In this document: in pieces, positions 35,632 to 45,808 of the stretch | Layout of the letters: every line of letters starts with the position of its first letter | Numbering within the stretch: position 1 is the stretch's first letter | From: Kingdonia uniflora | Taxonomy: Eukaryota > Streptophyta > Magnoliopsida > Ranunculales > Circaeasteraceae | Direction of reading: 5' to 3' | DNA: 64,000 bases | Assembly: GCA_014058105.1 (NCBI GenBank) | Contig: JACGCM010001659.1 | Span: 6,321,001-6,385,000 of the forward strand | Notes under the pieces: generated by a model | Databases searched by the model: none | Seen by the model: only the letters and a program-made list of their open reading frames with translations | What the model was told of the DNA's origin: nothing | Position numbers and translations under genes: made by a program

Positions 35632-36433
35632 CAGTGGTTGAGCCAGGATTATTGGTCAGAGGGGGCAGGAATTTATTGGGGGTAATCCAATGGTCATCAC
35701 TGGAAACATTTCCAATCACAAACATTTCAGTTGTGCCAAACACGGCCTTAGTTTATCTTTTATCACTCTTGCAAACTTGTAAACACTTTCTCTCCGGCGC
35801 AAGCAAACTAGAATTCCAAAAAATTGTAAAACTAAATTATTTCAGAGCAAGCAGAAGACTGGACCAACCTTCATTGTTCTTGTGAAAAGTAAGCGGTATT
35901 AAATTCGCTTGTTTGAGCGGAACTCCGGTAACGGGATGTTTCCCATATTTCTTTATATATGACATTATCTGCCTGAATGAATCAAACACAACATCAACTC
36001 ATCCTCTTTCACAGTTTCACTAAAATCAAAAAACACAAACTTACATCAATTTAAAGACGCTGCCATCCCTCGTGCAAACCGCGTCCTCAAAGGGGGTAAA
36101 TGTGAGCCTAATAAGATGAAAATTACACATTATGGTATCAAATTATACAAATTAAATTATAATTAGCCATTAGGGTTTATGGAGTTAGAGAGAGAGCTTA
36201 CGCACAACAATAGAAGGGGAGACGTTTGAAAGGAGTAGAGAGCTCTTTAGATTTGGCACCACCCCATTCGGTAGCCCACTCTGTCTTTGTTATAAACATA
36301 CGATCTTTACTGTGTTGCTTCTTCCCCATTGCTAACAACATTTTTTTTTTGTTTCTAGGCTAACAATTTTTATTTTTTTTCATTTTAAAAGAAAACTGAG
36401 TGGGGGCAGCGTCCTCACGTGGCTCCGCCCCTG
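35632..36433. mobile_element. hAT-like non-autonomous element
   Basis: The termini are inverted: CAGTGGTTGAGCCAGG at the left and CAGGGGCGGAGCCACG on the minus strand at the right. Plant hAT elements often begin CAGGGGCGGAGCCA. Flanking 8-mers TCCTCACC (35624-35631) and TCCCCGCC (36434-36441) agree at 6 of 8, fitting the 8-bp duplication of hAT. Inside I see no transposase. Confidence 0.55.
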
Positions 36434-36441
36434 TCCCCGCC

Positions 36442-38049
36442 CAACTGGACTCGAATCTCACACCACATTTTTCTGTGTTCACCCTCATCCCATTGTTGGT
36501 TGCAAATAACTTAAAACCGTTGTCGTGCGCCGGAACGATTATATTCCACATGCGGGCTACGTTTATGTGTCACCTGCTGTTGAACATGAGCAGCATTTGG
36601 CAAAGGATTATCTTCCTCACTCTGGTTACAAGTTCTCGTCGATAAATGTAGAATGTGGAGCTGACCCTGTTGTTTGCACACCCCTTGTAAGTGTTTTTTT
36701 TATGTATGTTGTTTGTTTCTTTGTATGTAAATAGTTGGTTTATGCTATTGTTGTTATTGAGATAATTTTGCCATATGAAATGTTGTTTTTAACACTTCAA
36801 GGTGCAATGTGTAGATAGAACTGAATGGATAATGGGTTAAAGTACCAATTGTTTGAGATAATGCATGAGAAAAGTTGCATATTGGGGTTGTATGCTCTAA
36901 TGTAAATTAGTAGGCGGAACATAATCGACGTTAGGATTCGAGGAATCCCTAAATTAACAATCTAATTGAGAAATCACTCTTAAATTTTAAGTTCATTATT
37001 TTATCTCATAAATTAAACATAACTTCCTTCAAAAGCGAAAAACTTAAAAGAGAGTAGGGTAACTAATGTGGAAATTGATGGTTATTGTTGGGTGGGAGAA
37101 TCTTTGTTTGGTTATGAAAGAAGAAAGCATATGTTCCATTGAAGGATAGGGTAACTAAATGGTATGTATTTTCTTTCCTTCTAGCTTTTCTACCTTCTAC
37201 AAGAGATGTAAGAGAGAGAGAGAATCACTACTTTATATTGTTCTTCTTTTTTTCTTGGTTCTCCAACTGTAGGACCCTTAATACCAATGCATTTGGCCTG
37301 GAATCTAATCACTACTTTATATTGTTCTTCTTTTTTTCTTTTTATCAAGACAATCTTCTAATTTTTGGTTTGTTTGTTTGGTTTTGAGATAAAGTTGCTT
37401 CAGTGATACCCATGTACCATGGTCAAGCAATCTTCTATACCATAAAACTCTACTAATACTTAGAGAAGGTCCAAGTACAACTTTAGAACAGGAGTAGTGT
37501 CTACCATCTGAAGGCCAAAATAGTTGCAGGTCTAATACTAGTACAGCATGAACAACACTTTAGAATATTTATCCATGAAGATCTTGGCATTTAGGATTTT
37601 TCTTCAAAGTCTACTAGCTACTTCACCAAATCTCTGGAATAAAGGAGGTTATGGATCCATAATGAGGTTGTTATCTCTCAGAGCTTCTGCTTTTAGCAGT
37701 TCTCTTTAAGCATTTGCAGTAGTATAAAGATCAGAAGTATCTGTCCATTTGTCCATAATCTGCAGAAATTGTTTATCTATTTACACAAGAAACTATACAA
37801 AATTTGCAGAAACTGTTTATTTGTTTATCTGTTTATACAAGGAACTGCTATATCTGCTATGTTGTTTATCCATTCCTTATAGAGTACAATGCTTATGCTT
37901 ATGCTTATCCTGTATCAGACACTTTTGATTGGTTGAAGATGTTTGGGAAAATGTCATTGCGGTAAGTTAAAGTGAATAATGGCATTACAATTTCATTATA
38001 TAACAATTTATACATATTTAAACATCTATTTACATGTTTGTTTACAGGT
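36442..38049 (+). other. Mostly non-coding DNA with one unassigned exon-like stretch
   Basis: At about 36525-36690 a frame (AGYVYVSPAVEHEQHLAKDY, then SINVECGADPVVCTPL) ends at a possible GTAAGT donor. I do not recognise it. A direct repeat of about 45 bases (AATCACTACTTTATATTGTT and so on) occurs at about 37224 and 37308. The rest has no visible feature. Confidence 0.3.
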
Positions 38050-38663
38050 GAATTCTTAGGCGAAGAAGTATAAGACCGCTCCTCTTCAACATAGAGATTT
38101 ACTGGAGAAACTGTTTGATGGTCGATCTGCTACTGGGGATTTTGCATGGTCTTCAGGTATGGCAAGTGTACTACCCTCTACCCAGCAGACAGAGTATGTT
38201 CCTCTACCTGATGATATGAACGTTGATGATACACAAGTTTCTCACGCTGGAGTTGATTATCCATAGGAAGGTGAGGCAATTCCTTCTTATGATGTTCCTA
38301 TCAATCCAGTAAGGGAGCCTACTCCTGGTACTACTTCTCGTACCCAAGTTGGTGTACGAACTCAATCAAAGGGGAAAGATCAGCTGCGGCAGTTCAACCA
38401 GTAGAACCAACAGAGTTGGTCCAATCTCTGATATTTGCATTAACTGCCCAAAGATCTAATTTTACTTCTGCTAGCAATGACGACACCTCTTCTGAAGTTC
38501 TGAGGATATTGAAGGATATGGTCAATTCATATGAGATAGATAATGCATTATTTTTCAAGAGTTTGAAGTTCTTGGGAGGATCCAATGAGCACACTTACAG
38601 GTTGATGTTTCTAGGTCTTGATCCAAAGCAGCGTGTTGGTTTCCTTGAAGCCCTTTTAAGTTG
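38050..38663 (+). pseudogene. C-terminal part of a Myb/SANT-like protein (transposon-associated or L10-interacting type)
   Basis: After an AG near 38048 the frame reads KKYKTAPLQHRDLLEKLFDG, RSATGDFAWSSG, an acidic linker and, after a stop and a frameshift, SSEVLRILKDMVNSYEIDNA with LGLDPKQRVGFLEALL at the end. Plant proteins with a Myb_DNA-bind_3 domain have the block (K)aplrnydlLekLfgxxxATGxxAw after the domain and such a helical tail. The matching N-terminal domain is found on the opposite strand at 43099-43386. The frame is broken by at least two stops. Confidence 0.5.
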
Positions 38664-38708
38664 ATTGGAACTTATTTGTTTGCGTATTTGTAATAACTCT
38701 TAAAACTC

Positions 38709-39304
38709 TGATACTTGCTTATTTGTATTAACTTCAAACCAATGTTACTCTTTATTTTATTTTATGAACCAATGTATATTTGTGTTTGTTATATATACAG
38801 GTTTTTTTCTATGTATTTGTGTTTGTTATATATACAGGTTCTTTCTTATGTATTTGTGTTTGTTATATACACAGGTTCTTTCCTATGTATTTGTGTTTAC
38901 TATATATACAGGTTATTTTTGTATGTATTTGTGTTTGCTATATATACATGTTATTTTTGTATGTATTTGTGTTTGTTATATATATAGGTTATTATTTTCT
39001 ATTGTATTTGTGTTTGGTATGTATATGCGGTATTGGCGTTGGTGAGAAAAGGGTGGGGGTGGAGGTATTGTGTTTGTTATGTATATGTGCATCACCAATA
39101 CCACCACCACCCCTTCGTCAGCAACGTCAACACCACATATGCATAACAAGCACAAATGCATATAGGAAAGAACCTGTATATATTGCAAACATAAATACAT
39201 AGAAAATAACCTGTATATATAGCAAATACAAATACATAAATACCTAAAATTAAATCTTTTTAATATTGGTTTGAAGTTAATACAAATAAGGCAAATATCA
39301 TAAT
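38709..39304. repeat. Long inverted repeat with minisatellite arms
   Basis: The left arm starts CTTATTTGTATTAACTTCAA and continues as six or seven tandem units of about 36-40 bases (TATGTATTTGTGTTTGTTAT then ATATACAGG) to about 39030. The right arm (about 39130-39304) carries two units and the starting phrase as reverse complement. The centre (39031-39130) is GGTGG/CCACC-rich and can itself pair. A transcript through it would form a long imperfect hairpin. The open frames seen in it are products of the repeat. Confidence 0.8.
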
Positions 39305-39516
39305 GGATGGAAAATAGATTGAAATGACACTAGCTGACTAGGTTCATAGACAGGTAAATAAACAAATAGAATCAAACAACCATTAATTTGATCAAACACC
39401 ATTTCATAAATAAAATTGTCTTACACGTCAAATTTATTACATCAAACTAACAATAGAAAAAGTTCAAACTGAAAAACTAGAAAACATGAAATTTATTATA
39501 TCAAACTAAAAAGGGG
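39305..39516. other. AT-rich spacer
   Basis: AT-rich DNA with a short direct repeat (AAATTTATTACATCAAACTA, twice). No gene seen. Confidence 0.4.
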
Positions 39517-40639
39517 GAGGATTCGGGGACCCTAAGGAAATTGACCCTAAGGAGACCCTAAACCAGAGCCACATATCCATATCAGTGAGTGGATCACAAA
39601 AATCTAGCTTTTTCTTATAAGAGAATTAGGTGGATATTAGATAATGAGGTGGCTTCCCCTCTCTTTATCTCTCTCACGACGTGCCACTTTCCACTCTCCT
39701 CTCTCATCTATTATTGTTTTGAATTTGAAAACACTCTCCACTCTCTCACCGTACCTCTCACTCTCTCTCATTTGCCATTACCAACAAAATTCAAATTTTA
39801 AAACACAAAATCATCCCAAATCCATTCCCAAAGAAATCAAATGCGGTTTGTGCTTTCTAGCTTGAAAAAGCCTGTAACTCTCATAAAATCAGTAACAATC
39901 GATCAAAAGAGGAGATTAGGGTTTGTGGATCAACTCAAAACGTGAAGCTACGATTTCGTTGGGTTTAAAGTTTGTTAATCATCAAAAAACATACTGATCT
40001 TAGAGATTAATTATGTTTGGTTCAGTTTCAAGTATCTCACCCACTAAACCTTTTTTTTTAGGTTTTTGTGCTCAAATTATAGTTTGATGTTGATCCATAA
40101 TTATTATACTTTGATATTGAATGTAAAGCCCTTAATTTGGTGTATGATTTGATTTTATCCTAAAATAAGTATGAATTCATTGGTAAGTTTTCTTGTTCAT
40201 AATCTGTAATGTAGTGTATCCCTAGAGCAGTTCCCCACTTCTCTGATTCCTCAGAAAAGTACAGAGATAAATGGGGCAGTGTTTTCATTGTTGAACGTTT
40301 AACCACAAATCCCAGATGCAATTGTCGATGACTAGGGGTAACCGAAAATATATGTCATGATTAACAATATGGTATTGGGTATACAGTGTCAGATTGTCGT
40401 GTAATGGATTAATCGACAATTCTCACACTTTAACAAACAACCACAAATGCCTAAAAGAAGAAAGAACATGGATGAGGGAATACAAACTTCTAAAGAACCA
40501 CAGATTGAGTTAACTGAGAAGGATAATGACATGATAGATAATCAAAATCTACCGATGGTTGTAAGAGTCTCGTTTGTAACAATCATTTGTGGATTATATG
40601 GGACATCGACAATACATTGTCGATTGCACTAGTGAAGTA

Positions 40640-40712
40640 AATTTTTGTGATCCACTCATCTCATATGGATGTGTGGCTCTCATTTAGGGTTTCCTTAGGG
40701 TTAATTTCCTTA
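40640..40712. repeat. Internal copy of the right terminus of the foldback element
   Basis: GTGATCCACTCATCTCATAT and following bases up to CCTTAGGGTCT match the right end of the element at 42965-43020. Together with the left end at 39528 it would delimit a 1.2-kb shorter unit, so the 3.5-kb structure may be a compound of two related elements. Confidence 0.65.
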
Positions 40713-40764
40713 GGGTCTCACTTGTCTGGTCCCCCATAAAAGAACAAAAATAACTGGGGTAGTA

Positions 40765-41390
40765 TTTTCATTATTAAACATTTAACCACAAATCCCAGAT
40801 GCAATTGTCGATGTATAGGGGAAGTTGACAATGTTATAGACTGTTGTGAACCAGCCATAATTTTTAGTATGTTATTTCAATGTGCTCCCCAATATGATGT
40901 GGTTGTTTGTTGTAATTGATAACCCATTGTTTTCCATGTAAAACATCTACTTTTGTTGACTATATGCACCCTATATGGCATGCTTTATGTTGATAACTCC
41001 TAGCTTCCAATGTATAACATCTAATTTTGTCGACTGTATTCCCTGATCGACAATATGGTTTTGAGTATGTAGTGCTTATGGGTTGTCGACAATATTGTAG
41101 ATTGTTGTGAACCCTACCAAATTATGTGTATGTTATTTCAATGTTCCCTCCCAGTATGTGAACCTATGTGATTGTTTGTTGTAGTTGATAACCCCTAGCT
41201 TCCGATGTAAAACTTCTACTTTTGTGGACTATATGTCATACTTTATATTGATAACTATTAGCTTCCAATGTAAAACATCCAATTTTTTCGATTATATTGC
41301 ATGCTCGACAATATGGTATGGGGTATATAGTGTTTATGATCATCTTGATTGTCGTGTAATCCATTAATTAACAATTCTTCTACTTTAATT
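40765..41390. repeat. Tandem repeats of about 265 bp inside the foldback element
   Basis: The phrase GTTGTGAACC with surrounding text at about 40840 recurs at about 41103, and TTGATAACCC at about 40918 recurs at about 41187. Part of the unit (AACCACAAATCCCAGATGCA) also occurs at about 40301. GTCGACAATAT palindromes mark each unit. Confidence 0.7.
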
Positions 41391-43098
41391 GTACTTTTCA
41401 CAAAGTTTCAATATCTTAGGTGAAAAGGTATATGATTCATTTCAATATCCTTTTTTGAGAAGGTGTATGATTCGTTGTTACGTGTTTTTTTTGTTTGGTC
41501 ATCAGAATGTGGAGTATAGGCACATGGGCATTTGCTAGTTACAAACTATTATTTGGAATATAAGTGGTTTTAACTCAATTTCCCACTTGAAATTAGCTAT
41601 TGTTTCCATTATGTTGTTGTTCTAATATGTATTTAGGTATAAGAATGTGATTGCAATTAGATGTGAAAGTTAGGGTGTCGAACATTTAGGTCTTATAGGA
41701 AGGGGGTAGTGTTTTGTTTTCTTTAGCGTAATATATATTTTGTAATCTAACATTTTGACTACATAATGTAACCATTTGAGTTATTACTGTATTGTGATTC
41801 CACTCATCTTAGTTTATGCATTGTGATTGTTTCTTACTATGACTTAGAATCCCTCCATTGTAATAATATTATTGAATTGTACTTTTGATAACAATTTGTC
41901 GAATGATGGATTTGGTTGACCATGTCCTGTGCCTAGGTATTGTCGAGTCTTGTACAGACTGCAGATATTGTCATTTACGCAAACTAAACGATAATCCTGA
42001 AATTCAAGGTTGTTGGATGCCTAGTTGATCGATAATAGAAGACAGACAATGGGAGTTCAGACTACACCATAGGTGGACAACTTGAGCAACAGACAATTCA
42101 TACCAAACCAAATATATTAATCAGGGGCTCCCATTAATTAGTCTACCACAAAAGGGGATTGCAATCGAACAAGTTTATGCAGCACTGTCCAAAATACGTC
42201 TATCCAACCTAACATTTGAAATTGTCGTTTACGCCAACTAACCGACAATCTTGAACGAGGACGCTGTCACAATATAATCAGCAAGAACATACACAGAATG
42301 CAAACAACCAAGAATATCAGTCCCCCAAAATTATTACAATATAAATAACTACATACAACAGGGATTTCAGACCAACCAAATTGGCCGCCAAATTTGGATC
42401 ACACACCAAATTAATGGCTTTACATTCAACATCAAACTATAATAATTATGGATCAACATCAATCAACATCAAACTATAATCTGAGCACAAAAACTTAAAA
42501 AAAAAAGGAGTTAATGGGTGAGATACTTGAAACTGAACCAAACATAATTAATCTCTAAGATCAGTATATTTTTAGATGATTAACAAACTTTAAACCTAAC
42601 AAAATTGTAGCTTCTCGTTTTGAGTTGATCCACAAACCCTAATCTCCTCTTTCGATCGATTGTTATTGATTTTATGAGAGTTACAAGCTATTTCAAGCCA
42701 GAAAGCACAAACCGTATTTGATTTCTTTGGGAATGGATTTGGGAGGATTTTGTGTTTTAAAATTTGAATTTTGTTGGTAATGGTAAATGAGAGAGAGAGA
42801 GAGAGTGAGAGGTACGGTGAGAGAGTGGAGAGTGTTTTCAAATTCAAAACAATAATAGAGGAGAGAGGAGAGTGACACGTCATGAGAAAGAGATAGAGAG
42901 AGGGGAAGCCACCTCATTATCTAATTTCCACCTAATTCTCTTATAACAAAAAGCTAAATTTTTGTGATCCACTCATCTGATATGGATGTGTGGCTCTGGT
43001 TTAGGGTCTCCTTAGGGTCCCCGAATCCTCAACAACAAAGTCATCTTCTCCCTATGTTGTAACACATCATGCTTAAACATCTTTGCTTCTAGTAAAAC

Positions 43099-43386
43099 TT
43101 ATAAGATTTCAACCCACTCTGGTTCAGTAAGGCTGAATGTACCACTTACTTCATTATAACACTCCCCGACCAGTTGTTTTAGGGTTACCCAATTCTTATA
43201 CTTTTTCTTCAGATACAACCATCTATTTCTTAAACATGTAAGGGAGACATTCCGTTCGAATTTCTGAATGCCTTTCTCCTTCATATTCTTGAATGAACAC
43301 GGTTTAAAATTGCCTCTCTCATCAGTGCCATAAGTGTCAATCTCATGTTGTACCCTACGAAAAGGCATCTGAAGTGGAAAAATCAC
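43099..43386 (-). pseudogene. Myb_DNA-bind_3 (Myb/SANT-like) domain fragment
   Basis: The 95-codon frame has the pattern of the domain: FKNMKEKGIQKFERNVSLT, LRNRWLYLKKKYKNW, LKQLVGECYNEVSGTFSLTE and a final EPEWVEIL. The domain occurs in transposon-derived plant proteins and in the ORF1 products of some PIF/Harbinger elements, where it binds DNA. The N-terminal start of the domain is missing. It lies 70 bases outside the foldback element and on the strand opposite to the C-terminal half at 38050-38663. Confidence 0.65.
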
Positions 43387-44344
43387 ATTATTTTCAGTAA
43401 TATAATTGGCTTAATATATAAGTAATAAGCATTTCTATATACAAACAGTTCTGCAGATGAATACAAAGCATAACAGATATAGGTAATAAGCATCTATCCA
43501 TTAACAACTTCAATAAGCATCTATCCATAACAGGTATAGGTAATAAGCATCTATTTTGCAGATGAAGAAAATAGAGAGCATCTATTTTTCAGATGCTCCT
43601 ACTCAAATAAGGTCTGGTCAAAAATAGTGGAAACACACAACAGGTATAGGTATTAACAGTTAGGCATTAACAATTACATCTATCCATAACAGCTATCCAT
43701 TAACAACAGTAATAACAGCTATCCAAATAGCATCTATCCATTAACAGCAATAATAACAGTTAGGCATCTATCCAATAACAACTATCTATTAACCACAGTA
43801 ATAATAGTTAATCTATCCATTAACAGCTATCCATTAACAGGTAATAAGCATTAAAGAACATAAAGGCTAGAGAGTGAAGAACTTCCCAAGATCAAAATCA
43901 AACCACTCTAGCAGTGGACATAACAGATGCACAAACAGATGGACATAGCAGTGGACAAATAGATGGACATAGCAGTGGACATAGTAGATGGACAAACAGA
44001 TGGACATAGCAGATGCACCTTATGCTATCCACTGAGCCATACACAAACAGATGGACATAGCAGCAAAACAGATGGACATAAGATGAAGGAAATGAAGCAT
44101 TTATATGTAGATTCCTTCTTATATAATGTATAGTTGTTCTAGCAGTATAATATTTAGATTCCTTGTAAACTAATAACATGGAAAAGAAGGGATATTCATA
44201 TTAGTAGTGTTGGCTTTAAGCTATGTATAAGAACCCAATAATAATATTAACCAAATCACTGTCACCCCATGAAGGTAAAAGCAATATTAACCCAAAAGCA
44301 TTATTAACCCAAAAGTAATTTTTAATCCTGACAATCAAAGAACC
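43387..44344. repeat. AT-rich DNA with two minisatellite-like tracts
   Basis: At about 43480-43860 variants of AATAAGCATCTATCCATTAACAG recur without strict period. At 43905-44080 units of about 18-24 bases (CAGATGGACATAGCAGTGGA) are repeated about eight times. The frames found on the minus strand are repeat products. The rest of the interval shows nothing. Confidence 0.65.
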
Positions 44345-44700
44345 TCGAATGCTTTGATTTGGGTGAAGTTTCCAGGGCTAAGTACTGAATACTGGGACTT
44401 ACAAACTCTAATGTCAATTGGTAAAGCTCTTGGAAATTCAGTTCAAATCGATGAAGCAACTAGGAGGTTGGAATATGGTTTATTTGCAAGTATGCTAATT
44501 GATATAAACTTATCCAAGCCCATACCTTCTCAGATTTTGGTTAAGGCAGGAGATGATGAATTTTAGCAAGATGTTGAGATAAGTAGGTTCCCTAAATTCT
44601 ATGGACACTGTAAAATTGTGGGTCACCAAATGGGGAAGTGCAAAGCCCTCCAAAGCACATTTAGGAAGAAAGAGAGAAGCAGACAACAAAGTTTAAGATA
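44345..44700 (+). pseudogene. LINE ORF1-like remnant (DUF4283 plus zinc knuckle)
   Basis: The frame gives WVKFPGLSTEYWDLQTLMSI, GKALGNSVQIDEATRRLEYG, ASMLIDINLSKPIPSQILV and, after one stop, FPKFYGHCKIVGHQMGKCK. This is the usual order of the DUF4283 region and CCHC knuckle of plant LINE ORF1-type proteins. The first knuckle cysteine has become tyrosine. It is a 3' fragment of the gene with no neighbouring ORF2. Confidence 0.7.
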
Positions 44701-45176
44701 GAAATTACAACCAAATCCCACAATTTACTCCTCAAATACACAAAACATCAAATAACAAACAAATCACACTAAACCAAACCACAATGTCTAACATTAACAC
44801 AAAGATCAGAGCATTAACACCACATTCCAAACATCAAACACAACTCTAGGGCTGAAAGTTCCAAGTTGAGTACAAATGCAAGTTATATGGTTGAATTGAG
44901 TGTAGTTTTACCTGAATCAAAGAGAGATCTGAAGCACAACAGATGATCATGAACTCCACATTTGCATTTACGAACTCCTGGAGATGCGAGAGCGCCAAAA
45001 TGAGGATGATTTGAGAGAGAAGTTGATAGAAGAGTAATCGAAATTGGGGTTTGGGAGAGCTGTGAATTTTTTTTTTTTGAAGTAATGATTTTTTTATTTT
45101 TTTTTTGTAATTTTGAGTTTTGTTGAGGGCAATTTGGGCAGAAAATTTAGACTCAAACTCAGCACTAAGCTGGCTT
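44701..45176. other. Upstream region of the synthetase gene
   Basis: Mostly AC-rich and then T-rich DNA. On the minus strand 45060-44910 looks like a transcribed leader (CT-rich, then a possible GTAAAAC donor), so a divergent transcript is possible but no protein is supported. Confidence 0.3.
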
Positions 45177-45340
45177 ATTGGGGCTGACTCCACTCAGTCG
45201 TTTTTTACCCAAATCACTGATTCTAAGTCTGAGTGAGAGGAAAAACAAAAGCCTAGTGACCCAAATCACTGACTCCACTCAGACTCAGACTCAGACCCAG
45301 ACCCAGACCCAGACCCAGACGACTGAGTGGAGTCAGCCCA
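45177..45340. repeat. Small inverted-repeat element with (CAGACC)n core upstream of the synthetase gene
   Basis: GGGCTGACTCCACTCAGTCG (45181-45200) is a perfect inverted copy of CGACTGAGTGGAGTCAGCCC (about 45319-45338). Between the arms lie CAGACT/CAGACC hexamer repeats (45285-45320). Phrases of the form AAACAAACGCCCC and AAACAAACGGCC after it resemble ends of small plant MITEs. Confidence 0.65.
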
Positions 45341-45448
45341 AAAAACAAACGCCCCTACACTCAGAAGCAAAGAAAACAAACGACCCCACACTAAGACCCA
45401 CTCTCAGGCCCAAAAAAACAAACGGCCTCTCTCTTAAAAGCTCTATTA

Positions 45449-45590
45449 GAGTCGCTCGAGTTCTTGACACATCATACCTTCAGAGAGAGAGAGGGAGAGA
45501 GAAACCTCCATTAGAGGAGCTCGAGTTCTTGACACATCACACCTTCAGAGAGAGAGAGAGAGAGAGAGAGACCTTGAGAGGCTCTCGGCG
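45449..45590 (+). repeat. 65-bp tandem duplication with GA tracts in the probable 5' UTR
   Basis: The phrase GCTCGAGTTCTTGACACATC starts at 45454 and again at 45519, each followed by ACCTTCAGAGAGAGAGA. The second GA tract is longer. It ends 7 bases before the start codon and is probably in the leader of the synthetase mRNA. GA repeats are bound by plant BPC factors; whether that happens here is not shown by the sequence. Confidence 0.7.
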
Positions 45591-45596
45591 ATTCTA

Positions 45597-45808
45597 ATGG
45601 AGAAGACAGAAGCAAAACCAGAGGAGGAGGAGCAGTTAGTGAATCCATGGGAGGTAACAGCAAAGGACGGAGGTAAAATTGATTACGATAAACTAATTGA
45701 CAGGTTTGGATGCCAAAGACTCGATCAAACCCTAATCAATCGTGTTGAACGTCTCACTTCTCGACCCCCTCACGTTTTTCTCCGTCGCGGCGTCTTCTTC
45801 GCGCACCG
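45597..45808 (+). CDS. WARS1: Synthetase exon 1
   Basis: Residues 1-70 plus two bases; ends in FFAHR. The donor used is GTCGGT; a second, better-looking donor GTAAAT lies 4 bases downstream and would shift the frame. Confidence 0.9.

Larger units (their letters stand above)
39517..43030. mobile_element. Foldback-type element with long inverted arms
   Basis: The ends are GAGGATTCGGGGACCCTAAG (left) and its reverse complement (right). The outer arms (39517 to about 40170 and about 42380-43030) are inverted copies over about 650 bases, with small indels and substitutions. Between them lie tandem repeats with GTCGACAAT phrases (40300-41390) and a partial third terminus (40640-40712). I see no transposase. 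MULE-derived or Foldback-like elements have this structure. A clear target-site duplication is not found (AACTAAAAAG left against AACAACAAAG right is only suggestive). Confidence 0.7.

Noticed and set aside
38715..39202. Cysteine- and valine-rich reading frames of 90-140 codons
   Set aside because: They are translations of the minisatellite; three frames on the same strand are open at once because of the repeat.
43480..44080. Repeat-spacer pattern as a possible CRISPR-like array
   Set aside because: Units are imperfect and without unique spacers of fixed length; it is eukaryotic minisatellite DNA.
44846..45193. 115-codon minus-strand frame upstream of the synthetase gene as a gene (possibly a GRF-type zinc-finger start)
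   Set aside because: The frame has low complexity, and the short Cys-containing stretch in another frame is too weak to support a protein.
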